A stretch of 54,978 nt of DNA from the NCBI RefSeq assembly GCF_003172935.1, contig NZ_QGKS01000256.1, positions 1 to 54,978 on the forward strand, written 5' to 3'. Positions within the stretch are counted from its first letter, which is position 1. Every line of letters starts with the position of its first letter. Positions 9,201 to 16,760 of the stretch are shown here, one piece after another. A program made the translations under genes and the position numbers. The notes under the pieces were generated by a model. It searched no databases, was not told the DNA's origin, and saw nothing but the letters and a program-made list of their open reading frames with translations. The DNA comes from Micromonospora sicca. Lineage in GTDB: Bacteria > Actinomycetota > Actinomycetes > Mycobacteriales > Micromonosporaceae.

Positions 9201-9771
9201 GCACCGCGACCGGCACGTCCTCGAAGACCACCCCCTCCGGGAAGACGAGACCGTGCTCGTCCCAGAAGCGGCGGCGGAAGACCTTGTTCCAGACGGTGCG
9301 GTCCTTCAGCAGCGGCCGGTGCTTGGAGACGTGGGTACGCAGTTTCGTCTCGGGGAAGATCTTGGCGTGCATCGGGGATCGGGTGGCGCCGCGGGAGGTG
9401 AACTGGCGTACGTCACCGCAGACGAAATCGGATCCGGTGCGTTCCAGGCAGGCGATCGCCAGGGTGTAGGCGTACGGCGGAAGCAGGTCGTCGCCGTCCA
9501 CGAAGGCGAGGTAGACCCCGGTGGCCGCGCGGATGCCGGTGTTGCGGGCCTGGCCCGGCCCTCCCTCGGCCTGCCTGATGAGCCGGAATCTGGGGTCTCG
9601 GGCCGCGAAGTCGGCGGCGATCTCCGCGGTGCGGTCCGTCGACCCGTCGTCGATGACGATCACCTCCAGATTGCGGTAGGTCTGACCGGCGATCGAGTTC
9701 AGGCACTCCGGCAGGAACGACTCGACGTCATGGGCGGGTACGACCACACTGAGCAGGGCGCCGGAGCTCAC
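6259..9771 (-). CDS. Bifunctional GT2 glycosyltransferase / CDP-glycerol glycerophosphotransferase (TagF-like)
   Basis: A 1170-residue protein combining two polymer-building domains. Residues 1-220 are a GT-A family 2 glycosyltransferase (SVVVPAHDVESFLPECLNS, VIDDGSTDRTAE, and a DxD-like VDGDD). The middle part (about 300-800) is poorly recognisable, beta-rich sequence. The C-terminal ~370 residues are a Glyphos_transf domain: FDSFSGRQYSD, AQLWHGTPLKRIG, APTWRDDEF, RRHPNVVD, ITDYSSLMFDFA, as in TagF/TarL enzymes that polymerise polyol phosphate of wall teichoic acid at the inner face of the membrane. The GTG at 9771 (VSSGALLSVVV) has GGGGGTG upstream, and the 40 codons before it look non-coding. 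It is divergent from a CDP-alcohol phosphatidyltransferase, fitting a surface glycopolymer locus. The exact polymer is unknown. Confidence 0.88.
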   Translation of the reverse strand: MSSGALLSVVVPAHDVESFLPECLNSIAGQTYRNLEVIVIDDGSTDRTAEIAADFAARDPRFRLIRQAEGGPGQARNTGIRAATGVYLAFVDGDDLLPPYAYTLAIACLERTGSDFVCGDVRQFTSRGATRSPMHAKIFPETKLRTHVSKHRPLLKDRTVWNKVFRRRFWDEHGLVFPEGVVFEDVPVAVLAHAMATTVDVLNVPVYYWRRRETGEASITQRTTDWATVSDRLTAVDRVSRFLAEHRQQGLKRAYDANALVDDLALVLRALPDADDDFRAAFLDRANDFLDRVDPRVLADLPAKYRVQWHLGRQRRTRELIEVALATRGGMPVPTTMRGLRRYAALPLLDDPEAGVPRELYRLGDPPVQSKVHDISWRDGGIVLRGHAFVDGVPSAHPWSSVRLLWLREKKTRRAIMLPVRPRRCPDATTESKQGDCSYEWSGFETVLDPAALKKDGKWVEGVWRLAVGVVGRTGPRKSLVKLGVDPNSVSFPPRYVDDGVRIVPVARSQEVSLRVETVRARVTNCVMTDETLEIRGEINGPSPVAGRIRLSRAPGVPEHWVPATFGEQSGSWTSFRAVVPLAILFPDPTTRAWAPPPGAAMDRWRIEIALYSGGKKVVHLIADENLTQARNRYRGRDVYIRSSGAGYVWLCARSAAPIVTEARWTDDGLLLLRGDHDGRLGEPRITLRLRGAGERRSIAVTTEGDTWRAVLAPRSLELFGGTVELRPGVWDALCEVGSDGSLALTNLTFAEAVLRQLPAKTEIHGRAFALEGTGAESAALNAGSMLRPDEQGAFYRKRLRERYRAMRSRPRRDAVLFDSFSGRQYSDSPRAVHEEMIARGVGPAEHLWVVRDGQVSLPPTARAVRHGGTEWYEALASCRYIVTNTHLPDWFQRAPGQTVAQLWHGTPLKRIGFDVTEVRHADRSYLSRVEKEVPHWSFLVSPNRFSTPILSRAFRYQGEILEAGYPRNDVLYLSREAVAEKVRQRLGLPAGKKVVLYAPTWRDDEFHGMGRYKLSLHLDLEDARRKLGDDHVLLIRRHPNVVDEIPNVGDGFVWDVSRYPDVADLLALADILITDYSSLMFDFANTGRPMLFFTYDLEHYRDRLRGFYFDFEAEAPGPLLATSAEVIDAVRFTQFEEYRYRERYGAFVRRFCDLDDGKATSRVIERLLN

Positions 9772-10262
9772 TGGTTCACCCCCACGCCGCTGGCGGGATG
9801 AACGCTGCCCCACGCCCCGCGGAGGGCCTCCACCCTCGTCCGCCCAGCCTGCCTTGGAACATCCATCGCGCCGTACTCCCCGTTTGACCACCGCCGTCGC
9901 GCGCGGTGGCGTTGCGATTACCGATACACCTGTTCGGTGCCTAGGCGAAGACCACCACAGTGGATGACCGTGAGTTGACGCACGGTGCCCATGCCCCCGA
10001 CGGCCGGAACGCTAACACCCAATGAACGGGCAGCAAATCCCCCGGTCAGGTCGGTTGTCCGGCGGAGGGTCGGACGCGACCCGGTCGCCTGCCCACGTAC
10101 GCTGTGCGACCTCAACTTCCGTGATGTTCGTCGGTGGGCGCTCGGGGTTCACCCGCTCAAACGGTAAGTGACAGGTTCGGTACATTCGGCGGCCCGGGCG
10201 GCGGCGGTCCCTGGGGTAAACTCCTGCCGAATTTCTGGTGTGGGGCGAGGAAACGGGGCGAC
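9772..10262. promoter_or_regulatory. Divergent intergenic region between surface-polymer genes
   Basis: About 490 bases separate the starts of the TagF-like gene and the CDP-alcohol phosphatidyltransferase gene. The short frames in it have poor codon character and I see no gene. It is less G/C-rich than the surrounding coding sequence and must hold the promoters of both genes. TAAACT near 10216 is a possible -10 for the rightward gene, but I see no convincing -35 partner, so no promoter is assigned. Confidence 0.45.
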
Positions 10263-11240
10263 ATGGCTGGCGGCTTGACAGTGGCGGAGGTGCAGGCCCG
10301 CACCTACAAGGACCGCGACTCCTGGTGGACGGTCTTTCTCGTCGACCCGCTCGCCTCGCGGCTGGTCTGGCTCGTTGCTCGCTACCCCTCGGTGACGCCC
10401 AATCGACTGACCGTCACCGCTCTCCTGCTCGGCCTCGGTGCCGCCGCGGCCTTTGCCGCGGCTACCCCGCAGTGGTTGATCGTCGGCGCAGTGATCTTCC
10501 ACCTGAGCTTCGTGGTCGACTGCATGGACGGCAAGGTGGCCCGGCTCAATGGCAACGGCAGCCTCTTCGGCGCCTGGCTGGACTACATCCTCGACCGGGT
10601 CCGGGTGCTCGTCTGCACGGTCGCGCTCATGGGTGGCCAGTACCAGGCCACGGGGGAGCCGATCTTCCTGGTGGTCGGCGGCGGCATCGTCTTTCTCGAC
10701 ATGTTCCGGTACCTGAACGCGCTGCATCTGTCGAAGGTCAAGACCGAGATGCGTCGGGCCCTGGCGGAGAAGATCGAAGCGTCGCCGGATCTGACGGCGG
10801 TGTTCGCTCCGGACTACGCCGACGTGACGCTGGAAAACGTCGATCCGAGCGTGGTGGCCATCCACACGCGCCCCGAGTTGGTGATTGAGCGGGAGTTCCG
10901 CTCGCGTTTCACCGTGTTCACCGGCCTCCGCGACCTGCTTGTTCGCGCGCGGGTTCGGGCGCATCTGGTGAGCGGCATCGAGTTTCAGATGGCGGTCTTC
11001 ATCATCGGTCCACTGGCCGGTGCCGTCCTCGCCGTCTCTGTGGTTGCCGGTGCCCTGCTGCTGGCCTTCGAGTTCGCCCTCATCTACAAGCTGTGGTTGT
11101 TGACCACCTCGTTCACCCGCTACGACAGAGCTCTCGGAGCCGGGGCCGCAGCCAGCGAACCAGTCTCTGCCCCGAACGTCGCCTGGGCGTCGGTGCCGAT
11201 GCCGTCGCCGGGCAGGGAAGGGGCCGACGCGCCTCGATAG
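10263..11240 (+). CDS. CDP-alcohol phosphatidyltransferase family membrane enzyme
   Basis: A 325-residue integral membrane enzyme that would transfer a substituted phosphate from a CDP-alcohol to a second alcohol. The complete family signature D-x2-DG-x2-AR-x8-G-x3-D-x3-D is present as DCMDGKVAR, then G, then DYILD, at about residues 88-113. Hydrophobic helices lie before it (LLLGLGAAAAFAAA) and after it (LVCTVALMGG, LVVGGGIVFLDMF, and two near the C-terminus). The ATG at 10263 was chosen: it opens the conserved part, and the frame upstream is non-coding in character. Its divergent partner is the TagF-like polymerase, so a role in surface glycopolymer or phospholipid head-group assembly is likely (inference). 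Codon choice is a little less GC3-biased than that of flanking genes. Confidence 0.88.
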   Translation: MAGGLTVAEVQARTYKDRDSWWTVFLVDPLASRLVWLVARYPSVTPNRLTVTALLLGLGAAAAFAAATPQWLIVGAVIFHLSFVVDCMDGKVARLNGNGSLFGAWLDYILDRVRVLVCTVALMGGQYQATGEPIFLVVGGGIVFLDMFRYLNALHLSKVKTEMRRALAEKIEASPDLTAVFAPDYADVTLENVDPSVVAIHTRPELVIEREFRSRFTVFTGLRDLLVRARVRAHLVSGIEFQMAVFIIGPLAGAVLAVSVVAGALLLAFEFALIYKLWLLTTSFTRYDRALGAGAAASEPVSAPNVAWASVPMPSPGREGADAPR

Positions 11241-11286
11241 CCACCCGGGCGGCGCGTCGCTCACCGTTGGGGCCGGCCCTCGACCG

Positions 11287-12264
11287 TCAGGCGCCGGTCG
11301 GCTCCGAGTGCAGGCGGTAGTGCGCCGCCAGCATCCGGTGGTCGGAGAGCCGCGTCGGTATCGCCTGGCAGCCGAGTGGCTCGATCCCTGGCCCGGACAA
11401 GATGTAGTCGATCTTGGCGGCGCCGAACGTGGCCTGCGTCCTCCCCGCGTCGCAGTCGACGCCCTCGTCGTAGAGCGGCTGCAGGATGAGCTGACGGCCA
11501 CCCGTCACGGTCGTTGCCGGCGGGGTGTTGAAGTCGCCGCCGACGATGGTGGAATAGCCCAGCTCCCGGCCCTTGCGAACCTCGGCGGCGAGCCTCGCCG
11601 CCTGCGCGGCGCGGATCTCGCCACCGGGATCCTGTTCCGACGTCGACAGGTGCGTGCCGCAGACCTGGAGCCGGGGCGAGCGCAATCGGACGCAGACCGC
11701 CAACCGTTGCTCCACCCACTTCCTGCCCTTGGGCGCGGGCGACGGGAGCTGGACGAGCCATGACCCTCCGACGGGCGACACACCGGGGTCGACCCCCGCG
11801 CGGGATGTCCGTACGGCCACCGCCTGGCCGTACCGGCCCCCGTTCTCTCCGCAGGTGGCCGGCCTGGTCACCCCGGTGCCGCGCCTGACCGACGCCGTCG
11901 TGGCCTGGCGGAAGTACAGCGTCCAGCCGGCGCCGAGGCTGCTCTCGAGCGTGGGCAGCAGGTCGGCGCACACCTCCTGAAGCAGCAGCACGTCGGCCGA
12001 CCGGGCCCACGCCGCCTCGCCGATGGCGGCGGCGAGCTGCCGGTGGTGGCCACCGGCGGGACACCGCCACTCAGCCTTGGAGCAGACGTTCCAGGTGAGC
12101 ACCGTGAGCGGGATCGGTGGGGGCGCTGGGGACGCGCGCGCCACGGTCGCGCCCCGGTCGTCCACGGACCAGCGCACGGCCGCTGCCGCGCCCGCCGCGC
12201 CGAGGAGGGAGCCGGTCAGCAGGAGCGCGATCGGCAAGGAGATCGTACTCCGCATCGCCGCCAC
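11287..12264 (-). CDS. Secreted endonuclease/exonuclease/phosphatase-fold hydrolase
   Basis: A 325-residue metal-dependent EEP-superfamily hydrolase. The N-terminus has a hydrophobic export signal (ISLPIALLLTGSLLGAAGAAAA), so the enzyme probably acts outside the membrane. Metal and catalytic residues are recognisable: LTWNVCS, LLLQEVC (Glu), CGTHLSTSE (His), VGGDFNTPP (Asp/Asn), KIDYILSG and RLSDHRMLAAHY (Ser-Asp-His). The fold acts on phosphodiesters or phosphomonoesters, from nucleic acids to sphingomyelin and inositol phosphates; the substrate is not determined. The GTG at 12264 has GAGAGGGG six bases upstream; an ATG at 12255 is an alternative three codons later. It converges on the CDP-alcohol transferase gene. 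Confidence 0.85.
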   Translation of the reverse strand: MAAMRSTISLPIALLLTGSLLGAAGAAAAVRWSVDDRGATVARASPAPPPIPLTVLTWNVCSKAEWRCPAGGHHRQLAAAIGEAAWARSADVLLLQEVCADLLPTLESSLGAGWTLYFRQATTASVRRGTGVTRPATCGENGGRYGQAVAVRTSRAGVDPGVSPVGGSWLVQLPSPAPKGRKWVEQRLAVCVRLRSPRLQVCGTHLSTSEQDPGGEIRAAQAARLAAEVRKGRELGYSTIVGGDFNTPPATTVTGGRQLILQPLYDEGVDCDAGRTQATFGAAKIDYILSGPGIEPLGCQAIPTRLSDHRMLAAHYRLHSEPTGA

Positions 12265-12451
12265 GCCGCCCCTCTCCCGGATGTCGACGGCGTGGTGCTG
12301 TCGCCTGGACATCCCGTGTCGTCGCCGCCGGTGGTTCCTCAGACTACCGGTCTGCGGACCAGCGCTGCCGGCGCCGGCGTCCAGGTTCACGACGGTGGCC
12401 GGCCGCGCCCTCCCCGGCTGCGACCGGCCACCGTGTCCGTGCGGTGCGGGA

Positions 12452-13111
12452 TCAGTACGAGTACCCCGAGCTGCCGCCGTCAGAGCTGCCCGAGTCACCC
12501 GACGCGGGCGGGGCGACCGCCTTCGGCGTGCCGGTGGGCAGGCAGGTCAGGTTCTTCTTGCCGTTCGGGTCGACCACGAACCAGGTGCCGCCGACGCCCT
12601 GGCCCTTCCACTGGCCCGGCTTCTTGTCGCCGATGTAGCGGTAGACCGGCCAGCCGCCGATGGTGATCTGCCGGGTGCCGTCCTGCCGCGTGACCGTGCC
12701 GACCTTGTCGTCGGAGACGCCCTGGAGCTGCGGGTTGCCGTCGGTCAGCGCGGGCGGCCAGACCTGGGCGCACTTGTCCACGCAGTTCGACGACGGCGGG
12801 TCGGCGGAGTCCTTGTCGAAGCGGTAGAGGATCCAGCCGTCCTGGTCCATCACGACGTTGCCCATTCGGGGCACCTTCTTGCCGACCAGTTGGTCGGTGA
12901 GCCGGACGTCCGCCGGCGGCGCCTGCTCGGTGGTGGGGGCTTCCGCGGTCGCGGAGGCCTCCGGTTCGGCCGCCGGGGTGGGTTCGGCCGCGGCGACGGC
13001 GACCGGCTCGGCCGCGCTCGAGTTCGCCCCGTCGTAACCCGCGGGAGCGCAGGCCGTTAGTGCGACCATCGCGCTCGCGACGATGACGGTCGTCCGCTTC
13101 AGGTGTGCCAC
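12452..13111 (-). CDS. Lipoprotein with secreted repeats (Lipoprotein_15 family)
   Basis: A 219-residue exported lipoprotein. The signal peptide ends with the lipobox ALTAC (Cys21). A low-complexity Ala/Pro/Glu linker follows (about residues 30-68), then two repeats of the type seen in COG4315/Lipoprotein_15 proteins: MGNVVMDQDGWILYRFDKDSADPPSSN with CVDKCAQVWPP, and later QITIGGWPVYRYIGDKKPGQ with the ending GVGGTWFVVDPNGK. The tail is Ser/Gly-rich. The function of the family is unknown; it is often found near sigma/anti-sigma genes, and here it lies just downstream of such a pair in the same direction, though a strong hairpin separates them. Confidence 0.87.
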   Translation of the reverse strand: MAHLKRTTVIVASAMVALTACAPAGYDGANSSAAEPVAVAAAEPTPAAEPEASATAEAPTTEQAPPADVRLTDQLVGKKVPRMGNVVMDQDGWILYRFDKDSADPPSSNCVDKCAQVWPPALTDGNPQLQGVSDDKVGTVTRQDGTRQITIGGWPVYRYIGDKKPGQWKGQGVGGTWFVVDPNGKKNLTCLPTGTPKAVAPPASGDSGSSDGGSSGYSY

Positions 13112-13268
13112 GTGCCCTCCTCATTCTTGGCAGTTCACCGGGTAGTACGGGTGGTCCGCTGTCAAGGTTGAAGGGGAAAGGGTGCTCCATTTCACAGTGG
13201 ATCGATTGAACCGATCCGCGCCCGGACCCGTACGGGAGCACGTCGGGTCCACCCCGCCGCGCACGCCG

Positions 13269-13305
13269 CAGCGGCGCCGGGCGATGTCGCTGCCCGGCGC
13301 CGCTG
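13269..13305 (-). terminator. Strong hairpin terminator after the anti-sigma gene
   Basis: A perfect 14-bp stem (13269-13282 with 13292-13305, CAGCGGCGCCGGGC) with a 9-base loop, 11 bases beyond the stop of the anti-sigma gene. There is no T-tract, as is common for high-GC actinobacteria. Confidence 0.75.
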
Positions 13306-13315
13306 TCGGGGCGGA

Positions 13316-14104
13316 TCAGAGGTCGGCCACCGTCACCAGCGGACTGGCGATGCCGTTCACGTCGACCGACTGCACCTGGATCTTCTCGATGTCCGGCAAC
13401 CCGGCCGAGGTGGACGCGCTCAGCTCCAACGGGAGCTGATTCGTGCTCGTCCCGTAGCCGCCGCCCGGCACCGACCAGGTCGAAACCACCTCGCTGGTGG
13501 CGTTCTTCCGGATCACCACCAGCCGGCAGGTGCGCGGCCCGGGCAGCCTGGTCAGCTGAAGATCGATCTTGGTGCCGTACTCCTTCGAGGCGACCCACAT
13601 CGTCGTCTTCACCCCGGTGGCCGGATCAGTGGCGTTGTGCTTCTCGCCCTCCTGCTCGTTGCCGCCGGTGCCCGGGTCGCCTGGATCGGACGTCGGGTCG
13701 GCCGGGGGGCCGGTGACCGGCGTGGTCAGGGTCGGCTCGGCCTGCGGGATCCGCTCCCCGTCGCCGCCGCCCGTCAGGCCGGCGACGCCGACGCCGCTCA
13801 GGCCGCCGAAGACCACCACCGCCGCCGCCGTGGCGAGGAGCCGCCGGACCCGGGTACGCCGGCGGTGCAGCCGCACCGCCACCAGCGTCCGGTCCAGCAG
13901 GGCCGGGTCGGTCCGGGTCTGTTCCAGCGCGGTCATCGTCTCGCCGTCGATGCCGGAGAGCAGCCCCACCACGGGGACCATGGTCTCCAGCTCCGCGGCG
14001 CACGCCCAGCACGTGGCGAGGTGCTCCTCGAACCGTTCGGTGTCCTGCTGATCGAGCACGCCGAGCGCGTACGCGGCCACGTCCATGTGGTCTGCCCGGC
14101 TCAT
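13316..14104 (-). CDS. Anti-sigma factor with N-terminal zinc-binding (ZAS) domain
   Basis: A 262-residue membrane-bound anti-sigma factor. The N-terminus carries the ZAS/zf-HC2 signature H-x3-C-x2-C as EEHLATCWACAAEL (about residues 27-40), which would clamp the partner sigma factor. One membrane helix follows at about residue 90-115 (LLATAAAVVVFGGLSGVGVAG), then an extracytoplasmic domain of about 140 residues that could sense a surface or redox signal. Its ATG overlaps the stop of the upstream ECF sigma gene by four bases (ATGA), so the two are translationally coupled and almost certainly a regulatory pair. Confidence 0.9.
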   Translation of the reverse strand: MSRADHMDVAAYALGVLDQQDTERFEEHLATCWACAAELETMVPVVGLLSGIDGETMTALEQTRTDPALLDRTLVAVRLHRRRTRVRRLLATAAAVVVFGGLSGVGVAGLTGGGDGERIPQAEPTLTTPVTGPPADPTSDPGDPGTGGNEQEGEKHNATDPATGVKTTMWVASKEYGTKIDLQLTRLPGPRTCRLVVIRKNATSEVVSTWSVPGGGYGTSTNQLPLELSASTSAGLPDIEKIQVQSVDVNGIASPLVTVADL

Positions 14105-14661
14105 TCCGTCACCCCCCGTTCCTGCAGAGCCGTGCGCAGCGCGCGCAGCGCGTAGTAGACGCGCGACTTGGCGGTGCCGAGCGGAAGGCCCAGCTCCTCG
14201 GCCGCCTCCGGCACCGTCCGGCCCCGGAAGTACGTCGCCACCAGGATCTCCCGGTGGGACTGGCTCAGGGTACGCAGCGCGTCGGCGACCGTCATCGTGC
14301 GCAGTACCCGGTCCGTGCTGTCCGCCTCGGCGAACGCGGTCAGGTCCCGGTCGTACGTCTCCGCCGGGCGGGCCTGCTCGCTGCGATGCTCGTCGATGGC
14401 GATCCGCCGGGCCACGGTGACCAGCCAGGGGCGCAGCGACCCCTGGCCGTGCGTGCCCAGCCGGTGCGCGTTGCGCCAGGCGCGCAGCAGCGTCTCCTGG
14501 ACGATGTCCTCGGCCCGCTGCCGGTCACCGCCGGTCAGCCGCATCACGAACATCAGCAGCGGGCCGGCGTGCTCCGCGTAGAGCAGCCGGATCAGCTGGT
14601 CGGAATGACTGGCCTCAGGGGACGCCGCCTGGTGGCGCCCGGGCGCCGGTCGTGGCGTCAC
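14101..14661 (-). CDS. ECF RNA polymerase sigma factor
   Basis: An extracytoplasmic-function sigma factor. Region 2 is seen in LYAEHAGPLLMFVMRLTGGDRQRAEDIVQETLL (core binding and -10 recognition), and region 4 in LRTLSQSHREILVATYFRGRTVPEAAEELGLPLGTAKSRVYYALR, a helix-turn-helix for the -35 element. The frame is open to an ATG at 14799, but the extra 46 residues are unlike sigma factors; I place the start at GTG 14661 (VTPRPAPGRHQAAS) with moderate certainty, giving 186 residues. It is the first gene of a two-gene operon with the anti-sigma factor. The regulon is unknown; the nearby Lipoprotein_15 gene is a candidate. Confidence 0.88.
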   Translation of the reverse strand: MTPRPAPGRHQAASPEASHSDQLIRLLYAEHAGPLLMFVMRLTGGDRQRAEDIVQETLLRAWRNAHRLGTHGQGSLRPWLVTVARRIAIDEHRSEQARPAETYDRDLTAFAEADSTDRVLRTMTVADALRTLSQSHREILVATYFRGRTVPEAAEELGLPLGTAKSRVYYALRALRTALQERGVTE

Positions 14662-14882
14662 CGGGTCATTCTGGCGATCGGCGGGGCGCCCGTCGACCCC
14701 ACGGCCCGCACTCGACGCACGCGACTGGGGCTGCGCCCGGGCGAACATCCACTCGGGCCGCGCCACCTCGCCGTGCCAGCCGGCCGCCACCGCATGCATG
14801 CAGACCTCCGGGTGTCCAATGACATCAGCCGGCCCCCCACGGGCATGGCCGCCCGTGGATACGGAGTGGCCCGCTCAGCGGA

Positions 14883-15740
14883 TCAACGGCGCACGGAAAA
14901 AATTCCGGGCGGGGGTGGGGTGGAGGCGGTGGCGTCCGCGTCGCGGACCACACCGGCGCCGCCGGCGAACCGGTCCAGCTCCTCGCCGGCCAGCACCCGG
15001 CCGGGGAACCAGTCGCCGGCCGCCCGCCGGGTCAGCTCCGGCACCGGGGGCTCGACCCGGCCGGCCACCAGCACCAGGTTGCCGTAGCGCCGCCCGCGCA
15101 GCACCGCCGCGTCGCCGACCAGGCAGGCCCGGGGCAGCACCGAACGGACCGTGGCGACCTGGGCCCGGGCGTGCCGCAGCGGCGGGCCGTCGGCGATGTT
15201 GGCCAGGTACCAGCCGTCCGGCCGGAGCACCCGGGCCACCTCGGCGGCGTACTCCACCGAGGTCAGGTGGGCCGGGGTGCGGGCGCCGGCGAAGACGTCC
15301 GCGACCACCACGTCGTAGCTGGCGTCCCGGCTGGCGGTCAGGGTGGACCGGGCGTCGGCCACCCGGACCCGCAGCCGGGGATCGGTCGGCCAGGGCAACG
15401 CCCGCCGCACCAGCTCCACCAGGGCGCCGTCCACCTCGGACACCCGCTGGGTCGAGCCGGGCCGGGTCGCGGTGACGTACCGGGGGAGGGTCAGCGCGCC
15501 GCCGCCGAGGTGCAGCACCCGCAGCGGGGCGCCGGGCGGGGCGATCAGGTCCAGCGCGGCGGCCAGCCGCCGGACGTACTCGAACTCCAGGTGGGTCGGG
15601 TCGGTGAGGTCCACATGGGACTGCGGGGCGCCGTCGAGCAGCAGCGTCCACGAGCCCGCCCGGTCCGGGTCCGGCAGCAGCTCGGCCTGCCCGGTGTCGA
15701 CCTGCTCGACCACCCGGTCGGCGTCGCGTCGGCGGCCCAT
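14883..15740 (-). CDS. Spermidine synthase-like methyltransferase-fold protein
   Basis: A 285-residue Rossmann-fold protein of the spermidine-synthase/SAM-binding class. The nucleotide loop is RVLHLGGGALTLPRYV, followed by an acidic residue (SEVDGALVE), then VADARSTL and DVVVADVFAG, matching motifs I, post I and the catalytic-loop region. It lacks the clear polyamine-binding signature of true SpeE, so the reaction is not assigned. Its ATG overlaps the stop of the nurA gene (TGATG), so it is translationally coupled to the DNA-repair cluster upstream. Whether it works with that cluster is unknown. Confidence 0.8.
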   Translation of the reverse strand: MGRRRDADRVVEQVDTGQAELLPDPDRAGSWTLLLDGAPQSHVDLTDPTHLEFEYVRRLAAALDLIAPPGAPLRVLHLGGGALTLPRYVTATRPGSTQRVSEVDGALVELVRRALPWPTDPRLRVRVADARSTLTASRDASYDVVVADVFAGARTPAHLTSVEYAAEVARVLRPDGWYLANIADGPPLRHARAQVATVRSVLPRACLVGDAAVLRGRRYGNLVLVAGRVEPPVPELTRRAAGDWFPGRVLAGEELDRFAGGAGVVRDADATASTPPPPGIFSVRR

Positions 15741-16702
15741 CAGCGCCGGATCCCGCGGGCCGCCGCGGTCAGCACCCGGCGCAGCAGGCGGGCGTCGCCC
15801 AGCAGCCCGCGCAGTCGACGCTCCAGCCCGGCGATGGGGACGAGGTTCTGCGGGGCGCGCGGGTCCTTGTACGGGGTGGAGGCGAACCGGGGCAGGGTGA
15901 CCAGGGAGAGGTCGGCCAGGCCGATCGCCTCGGCCGGACTCAGCTCCGCCGAGCACTCCATCCGCACGATGCCGGCCCAGGGCGCGCCCGCGGCCACCGG
16001 CAGCCGCAGGTACCACGAGTAACCGCCCCAGGCGGTGCCGAGCCGGAACACCGGGGAGCGCTGGCCCGGGGCGAGCCCGGTCACCACCGCGGTCAGCCGG
16101 GCGTCGAGGTACTGGCTGTGCTGGGTCTTGATGTAGCCCAGGGTGCGCGGCAGCTGCCGGCGGCTGCGCAGTGGACCGTCCACCACCAGCAGGTCACCGT
16201 CGACCCGGGCGGCGTCGGAGACCGCCACCTCCAGCGCGGTCAGCGGGCCCTGCACCGCCGCCGGGAGCTTGCTCAGCTCACCGGTGCCGCCGACGCGGTG
16301 CACCGGGTAGTGGATCCGGCCGGCCAGGACGTCCTGGGCGGACGGACTGGCGGTGAAGAGGCCCCGGCCGACCCGGGCGCCGGCCAGCTCCGCCGCGCCG
16401 CGCTCCAGGTCGCAGCGGACCACCCCGGCCGCGTACGAGGCGGCGATGCCGGGGAACGACCCGCCGTCGTCCTCGGCCGTCCAGACACTGGCGTCGATCC
16501 GGCGTACCCCGTCGACGAGCAGCACCACGTCCGGGGCGGGCAGGTCCCGGCGGGCCCCGATCGCCCGCCAGTCCGTCGCCGACAGCTCCACGTCCGGGTC
16601 GACCTGGGCGCTGCTCGGCGCCGCCGGGCCGCCCGCCGACGCCTCGAACGAGGCGCCGTACGCCGGGTCCCAGGCGTCGACGAAGAACCGGGGCCGGCTC
16701 AC
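15740..16702 (-). CDS. nurA: NurA-family 5'-3' nuclease, partner of HerA
   Basis: A 320-residue protein with NurA-domain features. Motif I with its metal-binding Asp is VVLLVDGVRRIDASVW; a second acidic motif is DLLVVDGPLRSR; then LGYIKTQHSQYL resembles the conserved lysine/tyrosine segment, and a late WYLRLPV...GIVRMECS carries the C-terminal Glu. In archaea NurA is a nuclease driven by the HerA translocase during resection of DNA ends. Here it is 58 bases downstream of sbcC and in one block with sbcD and herA, strongly supporting the call. The GTG at 16702 (VSRPRFFVDAW) is taken as the start because the 17 codons before it lie in unlikely sequence. The gene overlaps the next by TGATG. Confidence 0.82.
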   Translation of the reverse strand: MSRPRFFVDAWDPAYGASFEASAGGPAAPSSAQVDPDVELSATDWRAIGARRDLPAPDVVLLVDGVRRIDASVWTAEDDGGSFPGIAASYAAGVVRCDLERGAAELAGARVGRGLFTASPSAQDVLAGRIHYPVHRVGGTGELSKLPAAVQGPLTALEVAVSDAARVDGDLLVVDGPLRSRRQLPRTLGYIKTQHSQYLDARLTAVVTGLAPGQRSPVFRLGTAWGGYSWYLRLPVAAGAPWAGIVRMECSAELSPAEAIGLADLSLVTLPRFASTPYKDPRAPQNLVPIAGLERRLRGLLGDARLLRRVLTAAARGIRR

Positions 16703-16760
16703 CGGGCCGCCACCCGTTCGTCCGCGACCGGACCACTCCGCCGCGCCGCACACCTCGCGC

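Noticed and set aside
9892..10262. Small frames between the surface-polymer genes
   Set aside because: No ribosome site, no conserved look and a composition unlike nearby genes; treated as promoter region.
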